Shown here: piece after piece, positions 23,710 to 33,206 of the stretch
How positions within the stretch are numbered: position 1 is the stretch's first letter
How the letters are laid out: every line of letters begins with the position of its first letter
Origin: an uncultured Clostridia bacterium
GTDB lineage: Bacteria > Bacillota > Clostridia > UBA1381 > UBA9506
Assembly (NCBI GenBank): GCA_934438075.1
Contig: CAKSBF010000002.1
Location: forward strand, 178,677-242,676
Reading direction: 5' to 3'
DNA length: 64,000 nucleotides
Notes under the pieces: generated by a model
Told to the model about the DNA's origin: nothing
Databases searched by the model: none
The model's input: only the letters and a program-made list of their open reading frames with translations
Program-made: the position numbers and the translations under genes

Positions 23710-25254
23710 TTAATGCTTAAAATGACGCATGCCCACAAAGACCATGGCAATACCGTGCTTGTTACATGCATCAATAGACAGTTGATCATTTCTGGAACCA
23801 CCCGGCTGAATAATGGCAGTAATTCCGGCTTTTGCGGCCGCTTCCACACAATCAGGGAACGGAAAATAAGCATCGGAAGCTAGCGATGCGCCCTTTGCAC
23901 GCCCCCCTGCATAATCCAAAGCAATTCTTGCCGCCATAATACGGTTAGTTTGTCCGGGACCTGCACCTAAAGACATATTATTCTTCGCGATAGCAATAGC
24001 GTTGGATTTTGTATGTTTGACAACTTTCCATGCGAACTTCATATCTTCAATTTCCTGCTCTGTTGGTGCCTTTTCCGTTACAACCGTCCAATCCTCATCA
24101 TGGAATAGTTCCGTGTCTCTTTGCTGTACTAATAAGCCGCCCATAACTTTTTTCATATCAAATGCATTAATATCCATTTTTTGTGAAATAGTCGGTAGCT
24201 CCAATAAACGAAGATTTTTCTTTTGGCTTAAAATTTCTACTGCCTCCGGGGTAAAAGAAGGAGCTATAATAATTTCTAAAAAGATTTTATGCATTTCTTC
24301 GGCTGTTTTGGCATCTATTTCTCTGTTTGCAGCAATGATACCACCGAAAATAGAAACCGGATCACTTTCATAGGCACGCATATAAGCCTCGTAAATATTT
24401 TTTCCTGAACCAACGCCACACGGATTGGCGTGTTTGGAAGCAACTACCGTAGGCGCGTCAAATTCTTTTACTAAATCCAGTGCTCCATTAGTATCATTAA
24501 TATTGTTATAGGAAAGTTCTTTTCCGTGCAGCTGCTTTGCTGCCGCAAGCGTTCCATCCACATTTCCAATTTCCTTATAAAACACACCGAGCTGATGCGG
24601 ATTTTCCCCGTAACGCATATCCTGCACCTTTTCAAAAGTCAAAGACAGGTTGTTCGGGAACAATTCTTTTCCTATTTGCTTTCTTAAATAGCCGGAAATC
24701 AAGGTATCATAACTTGCTGTGTGTTCAAATACTTTATATGCTAATTCAAATTTTGTTTCCTGGGAAACTTCTCCCTGTTTTTTATACTCGTCCAAAACAG
24801 TCACATAATCAGCCGGATCAACAATGACAGCAACATCCTGATAGTTTTTTGCTGCCGCGCGAATCATGGTTGGTCCACCGATATCTATGTTTTCAATAGC
24901 TTCCGCAAGTGTCACACCATCCTTCATAATGGTTTCACGAAACGGATAAAGATTAATCGCAACTACGTCAATAGTATCCACCCGCAATGCTGCGAGCTGC
25001 TGCATGTGTTCCGGATTGGAACGCATTGCCAAAATGCCGGCATGAATCTTTGGATGCAAGGTTTTTACCCGTCCATCCAAGCATTCCGGAAAACCGGTAA
25101 TATCTGAAACAGGAATGACAGAAATTCCAGCATCGGCAAGTACTTTTGCTGTACCGCCGGTTGAAATAATTTCAAATCCTAAATCTGTAAGCCCTTTTGC
25201 AAACTCAACTACTCCGGTTTTATCTGATACACTGATTATTGCTCTTTTTGCCAA
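23710..25254 (-). CDS. purH: Bifunctional AICAR transformylase / IMP cyclohydrolase
   Basis: PurH performs the last two steps to IMP. The N-terminal MGS-like cyclohydrolase domain begins RAIISVSDKTG and includes ISTGGTAKVL and DGRVKTLHPKIHAG. The C-terminal formyltransferase domain contains the catalytic-type KHANPCGVG and ends with PGGSRNDQ. At 514 residues it is standard. The start is a TTG with GGAGA eight bases upstream. It follows purN closely; its AICAR substrate also comes from HisF. Confidence is very high. Confidence 0.97.
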   Translation of the reverse strand: MAKRAIISVSDKTGVVEFAKGLTDLGFEIISTGGTAKVLADAGISVIPVSDITGFPECLDGRVKTLHPKIHAGILAMRSNPEHMQQLAALRVDTIDVVAINLYPFRETIMKDGVTLAEAIENIDIGGPTMIRAAAKNYQDVAVIVDPADYVTVLDEYKKQGEVSQETKFELAYKVFEHTASYDTLISGYLRKQIGKELFPNNLSLTFEKVQDMRYGENPHQLGVFYKEIGNVDGTLAAAKQLHGKELSYNNINDTNGALDLVKEFDAPTVVASKHANPCGVGSGKNIYEAYMRAYESDPVSIFGGIIAANREIDAKTAEEMHKIFLEIIIAPSFTPEAVEILSQKKNLRLLELPTISQKMDINAFDMKKVMGGLLVQQRDTELFHDEDWTVVTEKAPTEQEIEDMKFAWKVVKHTKSNAIAIAKNNMSLGAGPGQTNRIMAARIALDYAGGRAKGASLASDAYFPFPDCVEAAAKAGITAIIQPGGSRNDQLSIDACNKHGIAMVFVGMRHFKH

Positions 25255-25275
25255 TTATAACATCTCCTTATCATT

Positions 25276-25902
25276 TTACTGTTCTATCTTAACGATTCTT
25301 CCGCAGATATGTACTTTCTCCGCACATACCAATTCTACTGCTTGCGGTAAAATAATATGTTCCGCTTCCTGCATAACACGTTTCTGCAAAGTTTCCGGCG
25401 TATCATCCGATAAAATCTCAACCGGTTTCTGGAGAATAATCGCTCCGCCATCCGTTACCTCATTCACAAAGTGAACAGTTGCCCCGGTAACCTTGACACC
25501 GTAGGCAAGTGCCGCTTCATGTACTTTTAAACCATAATACCCATCACCGCAAAATGACGGTATCAAGGATGGATGAACGTTGATAATTTTGTTTTGATAT
25601 GCATGAATGACCTTCTCGCCTAATATTTTTAAGAAACCGGCCAACACCACCACGTCAATTTCATATTTTTGCAGCAACGCGAGAAGTGCCTCATCGTATA
25701 ACTCAACATCCGGGTAATCCTTACTGCATAAGCATTCACAAGGAATAGCCGCCTTATTTGCACGTTCTAGTGCATACGCCTTTGAACTTGATGAAATAAC
25801 ACATGCAATTTTCCCGCTTTGCAGCAAACCGCTTTGTTGGGCATCTATAATAGCCTGAAGATTGGTTCCTCCTCCGGATACCAATACCCCTATTTTTTTC
25901 AT
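25276..25902 (-). CDS. purN: GAR transformylase, folate-dependent
   Basis: PurN formylates GAR using 10-formyl-tetrahydrofolate. The 208-residue protein starts MKKIGVLVSGGGTNLQAI, has the catalytic stretch INVHPSLIPSF with its histidine, and the essential aspartate in HFVNEVTDGGAIILQ. The ATG overlaps the purM stop by four bases. It lies in the expected order purF-purM-purN-purH. Confidence is very high. Confidence 0.97.
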   Translation of the reverse strand: MKKIGVLVSGGGTNLQAIIDAQQSGLLQSGKIACVISSSSKAYALERANKAAIPCECLCSKDYPDVELYDEALLALLQKYEIDVVVLAGFLKILGEKVIHAYQNKIINVHPSLIPSFCGDGYYGLKVHEAALAYGVKVTGATVHFVNEVTDGGAIILQKPVEILSDDTPETLQKRVMQEAEHIILPQAVELVCAEKVHICGRIVKIEQ

Positions 25903-26933
25903 AAAATCACCCCGTCATCTCCGTTGACGACTTCACCGATGACAAAGGCTTTTTCACCGACAGAATTAAAATACTCTGTTATATCTTTTGCCTCTGCAGC
26001 AGAAACAGCCAACACGAGACCTATGCCCATGTTAAAGGTATTGAACATATCACGCTCAGAAAGCCCGGCCTTTTCTTGCATTAACGGGAAAATAGCAGGA
26101 ATATCCCACGACCCTTGATTGATTTTAGCGCTGAGACCGTCCGGCAGCATACGAGGAATGTTTTCGATAAAACCTCCGCCGGTAATATGTGACACTGCAT
26201 GAATATCAAACTTATCTATCGCACCTAATAACGGACGCACATAAATTTTAGTTGGCTTTATTAATTCTTCTCCTAACGGAATACCACCCAATTCGGGAAG
26301 CTTTTGCAGTAAAATCTCTTTGGCATTTGCCGAATCCAAATTAAAAATTTTACGTACAAGCGAATAACCGTTTGAGTGAATACCGGAAGAGGCAATACCT
26401 ATTAAGACATCACCCGCAACTGTTTTACTGCCATCAATAATTTTTGCTTTATCGACAATGCCAACAGCAAATCCTGCCAAATCGTATTCATCAATCTCAT
26501 AAAATCCGGGCATTTCTGCTGTTTCACCGCCGATCAGCGCTGCACCTGCCTTCACGCAGCCATTTGCAACACCGGAAACAATGTCAGCAATTTTGTCCGG
26601 AACATTTTTCCCTACAGCTAAATAGTCTAAAAAGAATAATGGTTTTGCTCCCGAACAGGCAATGTCATTCACACACATAGCTACACAATCTTGCCCTACC
26701 GTATTATGTTTATCCATTAAAAACGCAATGCGAAGCTTAGTTCCTACACCGTCCGTTCCTGAGACCAATACCGGTTCCTGCATAGTATTATCAAGCTGAA
26801 ATAAACCGCCAAATCCGCCAATGTTGGACAGTACGCCATCTGTAAAGGTTTTCTTTACATGTTCCTTCATCAAACTTACCGACTTATAACCTGCCTCTAC
26901 GTCTACTCCTGCTGCCTTATACGCCTCACTCAT
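25899..26933 (-). CDS. purM: AIR synthetase (FGAM cyclo-ligase)
   Basis: PurM closes the imidazole ring of FGAM with ATP to give AIR, the substrate of PurE. The 344-residue protein shows the PurM-family motifs GGFGGLFQLD, VSGTDGVGTKLRIA, CVNDIACSGAKPLFFLDYLA and HITGGGFIENIPR. It is coupled to purN by a four-base overlap and lies 19 bases after purF. purL, which makes the FGAM substrate, is not in the window. Confidence is very high. Confidence 0.97.
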   Translation of the reverse strand: MSEAYKAAGVDVEAGYKSVSLMKEHVKKTFTDGVLSNIGGFGGLFQLDNTMQEPVLVSGTDGVGTKLRIAFLMDKHNTVGQDCVAMCVNDIACSGAKPLFFLDYLAVGKNVPDKIADIVSGVANGCVKAGAALIGGETAEMPGFYEIDEYDLAGFAVGIVDKAKIIDGSKTVAGDVLIGIASSGIHSNGYSLVRKIFNLDSANAKEILLQKLPELGGIPLGEELIKPTKIYVRPLLGAIDKFDIHAVSHITGGGFIENIPRMLPDGLSAKINQGSWDIPAIFPLMQEKAGLSERDMFNTFNMGIGLVLAVSAAEAKDITEYFNSVGEKAFVIGEVVNGDDGVIL

Positions 26934-26952
26934 TGTCTATTCTCCTTTAATT

Positions 26953-28377
26953 TTATTCAAATTCCATTTTATCCATCTCTTCCGGTACAGGAACCGGATA
27001 TTTTCCCGAGAAACAACCGTCACAATAATCACAGTTCATGTTAGAGGCAATATCCCTAACAGCATCAAGACTTAAAAATCCTAAACTGTCCGCGCCAATT
27101 TGCTGACGTATTTCCTCTACACTATATTTTACAGCCATTAAATCTTTCCGGGACGGAATATCCGTTCCAAAATAGCACGGCCACAGAAATGGCGGTGAAC
27201 TGATTCGTAAATGCACTTCCGTTGCACCGGCTTTTTTTAATGCGCGAATAATTTTCGCACAAGTTGTCCCGCGAACAATGGAATCGTCTACCATGACGAC
27301 TCTCTTACCGTAGACTGCTTCCTTTACAACGTTAAGTTTAATATTAACAGACTGCTCTCTCTGCGATTGATTGGGCTGTATAAAAGTCCTGCCTATATAA
27401 CGATTTTTAACAAATCCATAACCATAAGGAATGCCCGAGCCTTCAGAATAACCAATTGCTGCGCAAAGGCCTGAGTCTGGTACGCCGAACACCAAATCCG
27501 CTTCAACGGGGTAATCCTTCGCCAAATGCTTGCCCATAAGCTTTCTCATTTTATACACACTAGCCCCCTGAATTGCGCTATCAGGACGCGAAAAATAAAT
27601 ATGTTCAAAAATGCAGATTTTTGCCCTTTCTTGAGCTTTGTTGCTTTTTAAAGAGCGAATACCTTCTTTATCAATTACAACTACCTCTCCCGGCTCAACC
27701 TCACGTATGAACTCAGCGCCGAGATTATCAAGCGCACAGGTTTCAGAGGACAAAATATAAGAATTTTGAAGTTTACCAATACACAGCGGTCGGAAGCCAT
27801 ACGGATCACGTGCACCAATCAGTTTTCTTGGACTCATTAATACGACAGAATATGCACCTTCCAGAGAATCCATTACCTGAATCATCGCTTGCTCGACAGA
27901 ATGAGAACGAATCCTTTCCTGCGCTAACTTGTACATAATAACTTCACTGTCTATAGATGTGTGAAATATGGCGCCGTTTTGTTCCAAAGCATCTCGTAGG
28001 GTGCCGCCGTTAATCAAATTTCCGTTATGCGCAAGCGCAAGCGTACCCTTTACATATTTATTCACAAGTGGCTGAGCATTTTCTCTTTGATTGCCGCCTT
28101 TTGTTGAGTAACGTACATGTCCTACAGCAATACTGCCTTTTAAATTATTCAAAATTAAATCGCTGAAAACTTCAGGAACTAAACCTAAATCCTTATGACA
28201 TAAAAATTCACCGTTATTGTTCACTGCAATGCCTGCGCTCTCCTGTCCCCTGTGCTGCAGAGCATAAAGTCCATAATAGGTAATACGGGCAACGTCAAAA
28301 CCGTCATTATCAAAAATACCGAATACCCCACATTCTTCATGTGCTTTATCTAATCTGTAGTCCAAATTTAATTCCAT
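26953..28377 (-). CDS. purF: Amidophosphoribosyltransferase
   Basis: PurF transfers ammonia from glutamine to PRPP, the committed step of purine synthesis. The Ntn-type glutaminase nucleophile is C16 (AHEECGVFG) after a 15-residue propeptide that must be removed. The PRPP loop is VVMVDDSIVRGTT. Cysteines near the end (MNCDYCDGC) fit the Bacillus-type enzyme, which has a structural Fe-S cluster. The start at 28377 gives the usual propeptide length; a TTG frame at 28422 is open but less likely. It heads the purF-M-N-H-D group. No convincing promoter or purine riboswitch lies in the 110 bases upstream. Confidence 0.96.
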   Translation of the reverse strand: MELNLDYRLDKAHEECGVFGIFDNDGFDVARITYYGLYALQHRGQESAGIAVNNNGEFLCHKDLGLVPEVFSDLILNNLKGSIAVGHVRYSTKGGNQRENAQPLVNKYVKGTLALAHNGNLINGGTLRDALEQNGAIFHTSIDSEVIMYKLAQERIRSHSVEQAMIQVMDSLEGAYSVVLMSPRKLIGARDPYGFRPLCIGKLQNSYILSSETCALDNLGAEFIREVEPGEVVVIDKEGIRSLKSNKAQERAKICIFEHIYFSRPDSAIQGASVYKMRKLMGKHLAKDYPVEADLVFGVPDSGLCAAIGYSEGSGIPYGYGFVKNRYIGRTFIQPNQSQREQSVNIKLNVVKEAVYGKRVVMVDDSIVRGTTCAKIIRALKKAGATEVHLRISSPPFLWPCYFGTDIPSRKDLMAVKYSVEEIRQQIGADSLGFLSLDAVRDIASNMNCDYCDGCFSGKYPVPVPEEMDKMEFE

Positions 28378-28443
28378 TTTTACCCCATCACTCCTGATTG
28401 TTAAGAAATCTCCATTTTTCAACGTATTTTCTATTGAAAGACG

Positions 28444-28474
28444 ATTAAGCGGTTGATGATATCAACCGCTTAAT
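28444..28474 (-). terminator. Hairpin after the KDG kinase gene, probable terminator
   Basis: ATTAAGCGGTTGA and TCAACCGCTTAAT form a 13-bp stem with a five-base loop, 15 bases after the stop at 28489. The T-run on the minus strand is weak (GTCTTTC), so termination may be partial, which could let purF be reached by read-through. Confidence 0.6.
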
Positions 28475-28488
28475 CATGATTGCACAAT

Positions 28489-29511
28489 TTATCTTTGAAC
28501 TCGACCGGAACCGTCGCCGCCCATAAGATTTTTAACCTCATTCACATTTACCAGATTGAAGTCACCTTCAATAGTATGCTTTAAGCAGGATGCTGCTACC
28601 GCATATTCAATCGTATCTTGCATGCTGTAGTTTTCAAGCAACGCATAAATTAATCCGCCGCCAAAAGAATCTCCGCCGCCAACACGATCTACAATGTTTA
28701 TATTGTATTTTTTTGACTTGTAGAAATCTTTTCCGTCGTATAATAAAGCAGACCAATTATTTACCGATGCAGAAATACTTTCACGTAAAGTAATTGCAAC
28801 CTTGCTAAAGCCAAATCTATCAACCAACTGTTTGCAAACTTCCTGATAACCCGCATCACTCAATTTGCCGGTGGTAATATCTGTAGATGAAGCTTTGATT
28901 CCAAACACCTTTTCCGCATCCTCTTCATTGGCGATTGCAACATCAACATATTCCATTAAAGCAGACATAACTTTATTTGCTTTTTCACTTGTCCAAAGCT
29001 TTTTACGGAAGTTAAGGTCACAGCTAACCTGTACACCATGTTTCTTTGCTGCTTTACACGCATCCATACATAAGCGCGCCGCATCATCAGATACAGCGGG
29101 TGTAATTCCTGTAAAGTGGAACCACTGTGCACCTTCGAAAATAGCATCCCAATCAAAATCTTCCGGCTGCGCATTAGAAATAGAAGAATGCGCACGGTCA
29201 TATACAACATTAGAAGCTCTCTGAGATGCCCCTTTTTCAACAAAGTAGATTCCGAGACGTTCGCCGCCGCGAGCAATATAATCTGTATGTACTCCATATT
29301 TACGCAGTTCGGATGCACAAGCATCACCAATTGGGTTTTGTGGAAGCTTCGTTACAAAATATGCTTCTTCTCCATAATTTGCAAGTGACACAGCAACATT
29401 TGCTTCACCGCCGCCATATACAGCATCAAAACTTTTCGCTTGAATATATCTCTGGTAATCCGGTGTCTGCAGTCTGAGCATAATTTCACCAAAAGTTACA
29501 ACCTTTGCCAT
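28489..29511 (-). CDS. kdgK: PfkB-family sugar kinase, probable 2-keto-3-deoxygluconate kinase
   Basis: The protein of about 340 residues is a ribokinase/PfkB-type kinase. It begins KVVTFGEIMLRLQTP and has the sugar-binding GGGEANVAVSLA, SCDLNFRKKLW, and the catalytic-base loop VDRVGGGDSFGGGLIYAL with its aspartate. The neighbouring KDPG aldolase gene supports phosphorylation of 2-keto-3-deoxygluconate to KDPG. The start at 29511 has GGAGG eight bases upstream. The two genes form a unit behind the promoter at 30253-30281. Sugar kinases of this fold vary in substrate, so the name rests partly on the neighbour. Confidence 0.85.
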   Translation of the reverse strand: MAKVVTFGEIMLRLQTPDYQRYIQAKSFDAVYGGGEANVAVSLANYGEEAYFVTKLPQNPIGDACASELRKYGVHTDYIARGGERLGIYFVEKGASQRASNVVYDRAHSSISNAQPEDFDWDAIFEGAQWFHFTGITPAVSDDAARLCMDACKAAKKHGVQVSCDLNFRKKLWTSEKANKVMSALMEYVDVAIANEEDAEKVFGIKASSTDITTGKLSDAGYQEVCKQLVDRFGFSKVAITLRESISASVNNWSALLYDGKDFYKSKKYNINIVDRVGGGDSFGGGLIYALLENYSMQDTIEYAVAASCLKHTIEGDFNLVNVNEVKNLMGGDGSGRVQR

Positions 29512-29547
29512 TTCATATACCTCCAATTATTATAATAAAGTACTCTA

Positions 29548-30192
29548 TTAAAGACCTCTTGCTTCTTTAATTTTCTGAACAAATTCCTTACCGATTCGGG
29601 TAATAGAAGCATAATCGCCGGTTTTGGCGCCTGCAGTAAGTGCGCCGCCAGCTCCTACAGCAACAGCTCCTGCTTTAATCCACTCACCTACATTGTCAAC
29701 ATTAACGCCGCCTGTAGGCATCATTTTGGCATACGGGATGGGTCCTTTAATAGCCTTAATAATTTTAGGTCCAAATACTTCACCAGGGAAAATTTTTACA
29801 ATATCGGCACCTGCTTCCATAGCCTCGACAACTTCTTTAATCGTCATGGCTCCGGGCATACACGGTACGCGATAGCGATTACAAAGCTTAACTGTATCCG
29901 CATTAAAATACGGACTTACTATGTATTCAGCACCTGATAAAATAGCGGTTCTGGCTGTTTCAGCATCCATAACAGTGCCGGCACCTAAAATAATCTGATC
30001 GCTGGTATATTTTTTAGCCAGCTCCTCGATTACTCTGTGAGCCTGCGGAACTGTAAAGGTCAGCTCAATCGCTGCCACGCCGCCTTCGATACATGCATCT
30101 GTAATGCGCATTGCTTTTTCAGCGTTTTCCGCACGAACAACAGCAACAATACCTGCATCACAGATTCGGGTAATAACTTTTTCTTTATCCAT
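29548..30192 (-). CDS. eda: KDPG / KHG aldolase
   Basis: This class I aldolase splits 2-keto-3-deoxy-6-phosphogluconate into pyruvate and glyceraldehyde 3-phosphate. The 214-residue TIM barrel has the Schiff-base lysine K133 (ADIVKIFPGEV), glutamate E43 (AIELTFTVP) and the phosphate loop MPTGGVN. Together with the KDG kinase it forms the lower part of hexuronate or Entner-Doudoroff catabolism. No uronate isomerase, dehydratase or regulator is adjacent. GGGAGG lies upstream of the ATG. Confidence is high. Confidence 0.94.
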   Translation of the reverse strand: MDKEKVITRICDAGIVAVVRAENAEKAMRITDACIEGGVAAIELTFTVPQAHRVIEELAKKYTSDQIILGAGTVMDAETARTAILSGAEYIVSPYFNADTVKLCNRYRVPCMPGAMTIKEVVEAMEAGADIVKIFPGEVFGPKIIKAIKGPIPYAKMMPTGGVNVDNVGEWIKAGAVAVGAGGALTAGAKTGDYASITRIGKEFVQKIKEARGL

Positions 30193-30252
30193 GGATAATT
30201 CCCTCCCAATAAAATAAATACAAAATAAAGTATAATAAACAACCCTTTGATT

Positions 30253-30281
30253 ATTTTATCACAACATAGCCGATAGGTCAA
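30253..30281 (-). promoter_or_regulatory. Sigma-A promoter of the eda-kdgK unit
   Basis: On the minus strand TTGACC (30276-30281) and TAAAAT (30253-30258) are separated by 17 bases. A 55-base AT-rich leader follows. No catabolite-response element is obvious. Confidence 0.75.
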
Positions 30282-30349
30282 GAAAAGCAACAGAGATTTT
30301 TTGACAAATAGTACACTTTTTTTTGTGCAAAAAACCAACAAAAAGCAGA

Positions 30350-30385
30350 AATAAAAAATAAGCGCACCATAAAGGTACGCTTATT
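30350..30385 (-). terminator. Terminator of ppdK
   Basis: AATAAGCGCACC pairs with GGTACGCTTATT with one mismatch around a short loop. On the minus strand a T-rich run follows. It lies 15 bases after the ppdK stop. Confidence 0.8.
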
Positions 30386-30399
30386 ATAATAAATTTTAA

Positions 30400-33027
30400 T
30401 TATTTGTTATTAATTGCTGCCTGTGCTGCTGCAAGTCTTGCAATCGGAACACGGAACGGCGAGCAGGATACATAATTCAAACCAATCTTATGGCAGAACT
30501 CAACCGAGGTCGGATCTCCGCCATGCTCTCCGCAAATACCAACATGCAAGTTAGGATTAACCGGCTTTCCGAGTTTAATTGCCATTTCCATCAGCTTACC
30601 TACACCAATTTGATCTAACTTTGCAAATGGATCATTTTCAAAAATCTTCGCATCATAATATGCATTTAAGAATTTACCAGCATCATCACGCGAGAAACCA
30701 TAAGTCATCTGGGTTAAATCATTGGTACCGAAACAGAAGAAGTCTGCTTCTTTTGCAATTTCATCAGCTGTCAATGCTGCTCTCGGAATTTCAATCATAG
30801 TACCAACTTCATACGTCAGTTTGCTGTTTGCTGCAGCGATTTCTGCATCAGCGGTCTCCACAACAACCTTCTTTACAAACTTCAGCTCTTTTACATCGCC
30901 AACAAGCGGAATCATAATTTCAGGAGCAACATTCCAGTCCGGATGCACTTTCTGAACATTAATAGCAGCACGAATAACAGCCTTGGTCTGCATTTTTGCA
31001 ATTTCCGGATAAGTTACTGCAAGACGGCAGCCACGATGACCCATCATTGGGTTAAATTCATGCAGGGAATTAATAATAGTCTTAATCTGTTCAACTGATT
31101 TACCCTGAGTATCAGCCAATTTTTTAATATCTTCTTCCGTAGTCGGAACAAACTCATGGAGCGGCGGATCGAGGAAACGAATGGTAACCGGATCTCCCTC
31201 CAAAGCTTCATACAATTTTTCAAAATCACCCTGCTGAACAGGAAGAATTTTTTCTAAAGCTTTTTCTCTTTCCTCAACGGTATCAGAACAAATCATTTCG
31301 CGGAACGCATCAATTCTGTCGCCTTCAAAGAACATATGCTCAGTACGGCACAAACCGATACCTTCAGCACCGAGTTCGCGAGCTTTTTTCGCATCTGCCG
31401 GAGTATCTGCATTAGTTCTTACCTTCATGGTTCTGTATTTATCAGCCCATGCCATAATTCTGCCAAATTCACCGGAAATAGAGGCATCAACCGTCGGAAT
31501 CAAACCGTCATAAATGCAGCCTGTGGAACCATCCAAGGAAAGATAATCTCCCTCGTGATATTCTTTGCCTGCCAACACAAACTTTTTATTGGCTTCGTCC
31601 ATTGCAATCTCAGAACAACCCGATACACAGCAAGTACCCATGCCGCGAGCAACAACCGCTGCATGAGAAGTCATGCCGCCGCGAACTGTCAGAATACCCT
31701 GCGCAGCTTTCATTCCTTCAATATCTTCCGGCGAGGTCTCCAAACGAACTAAAACAACCTTCTCGCCTCTTGCAGCCCACTCTTTTGCATCTTCTGCCGT
31801 AAAAACAATTTTACCGCACGCAGCACCCGGAGATGCAGCTAAAGCGCGCCCAACCGGCTCAGAAGCTTTTAAAGCAGTAGCGTCAAACTGCGGATGTAAC
31901 AAGGTGTCCAAATTTCTCGGATCAATCATTGCTACAGCCTTTTCTTCTGTGATCATTCCCTCATCAACCAAATCGCAGGCAATCTTCAGAGCGGCTTTAG
32001 CCGTTCTCTTACCATTACGTGTCTGAAGCATGTAAAGATGCTTGTCCTCAATTGTAAACTCCATATCCTGCATGTCTCTGTAATGATCTTCCAGAGTATG
32101 ACAAATGCCGACAAACTGCTCATAAACCTCAGGCATAACTTCCTTCAGCTGATCAATCTTCTGCGGTGTACGCACGCCGGCAACAACGTCTTCGCCCTGT
32201 GCGTTCATCAAAAATTCACCCATCAAATGTTTTTCACCGGTTGCGGGATCACGGGTAAATGCAACACCTGTACCGGAAGTTTCACCCATATTACCAAACG
32301 CCATCATCTGAACGTTAACAGCAGTACCCCAAGAATAAGGGATATCGTTGTCGCGGCGGTAAACGTTCGCGCGCGGGTTGTCCCAAGAACGGAATACTGC
32401 TTTAACAGCTTCCATCAGCTGCTCCTTCGGATCAGTTGGGAAATCAGCACCAATTTTTTCTTTATATTCTGCCTTAAACTGATTAGCAAGATTCTTTAAA
32501 TCGTCCGCTGTCAAATCAACATCCTGTGTAACGCCCTTTTCAGCTTTCATCTTGTCAATGAGTTCTTCAAAATATTTCTTTCCTACCTCCATTACAACAT
32601 CGGAGAACATCTGAATAAATCTTCTGTAACAATCCCAAGCCCAACGCGGGTTGCCGGATTTTTCAGCTAAAACATTAACTACTTCTTCATTCAAACCAAG
32701 GTTTAAGATGGTGTCCATCATGCCCGGCATAGAAGCTCTTGCACCGGAACGAACAGAAACCAAAAGCGGATTTTCCTTATCGCCAAATTTTTTACCGGTA
32801 ATTTCTTCCATTTTAGTGATAGCAACCATAATCTGATCCATGATTTCATCATTAATCTTTCTGCCATCCTCATAATACTGCGTGCAAGCCTCGGTAGAAA
32901 TAGTGAAGCCCTGCGGCACCGGCAGACCGAGCTTTGTCATTTCAGCTAAGTTTGCTCCCTTACCGCCTAACAGATTTCTCATATCTGCATTGCCTTCGCT
33001 GAACAGATATACATACTTTTTGCTCAT
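30400..33027 (-). CDS. ppdK: Pyruvate, phosphate dikinase
   Basis: PPDK interconverts pyruvate, ATP and phosphate with PEP, AMP and pyrophosphate, giving anaerobes a reversible, PPi-saving link at the base of glycolysis. The 875-residue protein has the ATP-grasp N-domain (LLGGKGANLAEM), the phospho-histidine swivel domain (GGMTSHAAVVARGMG, His near residue 455) and the PEP-binding barrel with GICGEHGGDP near the end. The ATG at 33027 has GGAGG eight bases upstream. It is a single-gene unit with a promoter at 33122-33149. Pyruvate kinase is also encoded in this window, so both directions are covered. Confidence 0.98.
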   Translation of the reverse strand: MSKKYVYLFSEGNADMRNLLGGKGANLAEMTKLGLPVPQGFTISTEACTQYYEDGRKINDEIMDQIMVAITKMEEITGKKFGDKENPLLVSVRSGARASMPGMMDTILNLGLNEEVVNVLAEKSGNPRWAWDCYRRFIQMFSDVVMEVGKKYFEELIDKMKAEKGVTQDVDLTADDLKNLANQFKAEYKEKIGADFPTDPKEQLMEAVKAVFRSWDNPRANVYRRDNDIPYSWGTAVNVQMMAFGNMGETSGTGVAFTRDPATGEKHLMGEFLMNAQGEDVVAGVRTPQKIDQLKEVMPEVYEQFVGICHTLEDHYRDMQDMEFTIEDKHLYMLQTRNGKRTAKAALKIACDLVDEGMITEEKAVAMIDPRNLDTLLHPQFDATALKASEPVGRALAASPGAACGKIVFTAEDAKEWAARGEKVVLVRLETSPEDIEGMKAAQGILTVRGGMTSHAAVVARGMGTCCVSGCSEIAMDEANKKFVLAGKEYHEGDYLSLDGSTGCIYDGLIPTVDASISGEFGRIMAWADKYRTMKVRTNADTPADAKKARELGAEGIGLCRTEHMFFEGDRIDAFREMICSDTVEEREKALEKILPVQQGDFEKLYEALEGDPVTIRFLDPPLHEFVPTTEEDIKKLADTQGKSVEQIKTIINSLHEFNPMMGHRGCRLAVTYPEIAKMQTKAVIRAAINVQKVHPDWNVAPEIMIPLVGDVKELKFVKKVVVETADAEIAAANSKLTYEVGTMIEIPRAALTADEIAKEADFFCFGTNDLTQMTYGFSRDDAGKFLNAYYDAKIFENDPFAKLDQIGVGKLMEMAIKLGKPVNPNLHVGICGEHGGDPTSVEFCHKIGLNYVSCSPFRVPIARLAAAQAAINNK

Positions 33028-33121
33028 CAATGAAACCTCCTATATAGTTTTGTCGGACTCTAGCTGCTAAATCCGTACAAATATTAACAAAATATGTCAC
33101 TAAAGACAGACACCATTACCT

Positions 33122-33149
33122 ATTATATCATAGTTTTAAAAAAAAGCAA
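33122..33149 (-). promoter_or_regulatory. Sigma-A promoter of ppdK
   Basis: On the minus strand TTGCTT (33144-33149), a 16-base spacer and a perfect TATAAT (33122-33127) preceded by TGA, an extended -10. The untranslated leader would be about 90 bases; no riboswitch fold was recognised in it. Confidence 0.65.
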
Positions 33150-33206
33150 TTATTTTTTTATAATTCCGTTAAAATTCCGACTATCATATAAATTACATAA
33201 ATAGTT

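Noticed and set aside
28378..28488. A purine (guanine) riboswitch or PurR box before purF
   Set aside because: The space is short and mostly occupied by the KDG kinase hairpin; none of the conserved purine aptamer bases are seen.
30301..30345. A hairpin in the eda-kdgK upstream region (GTGTAC and TTGCAC around an A run)
   Set aside because: Only about four base pairs match and it lies upstream of the promoter; likely chance in AT-rich DNA.
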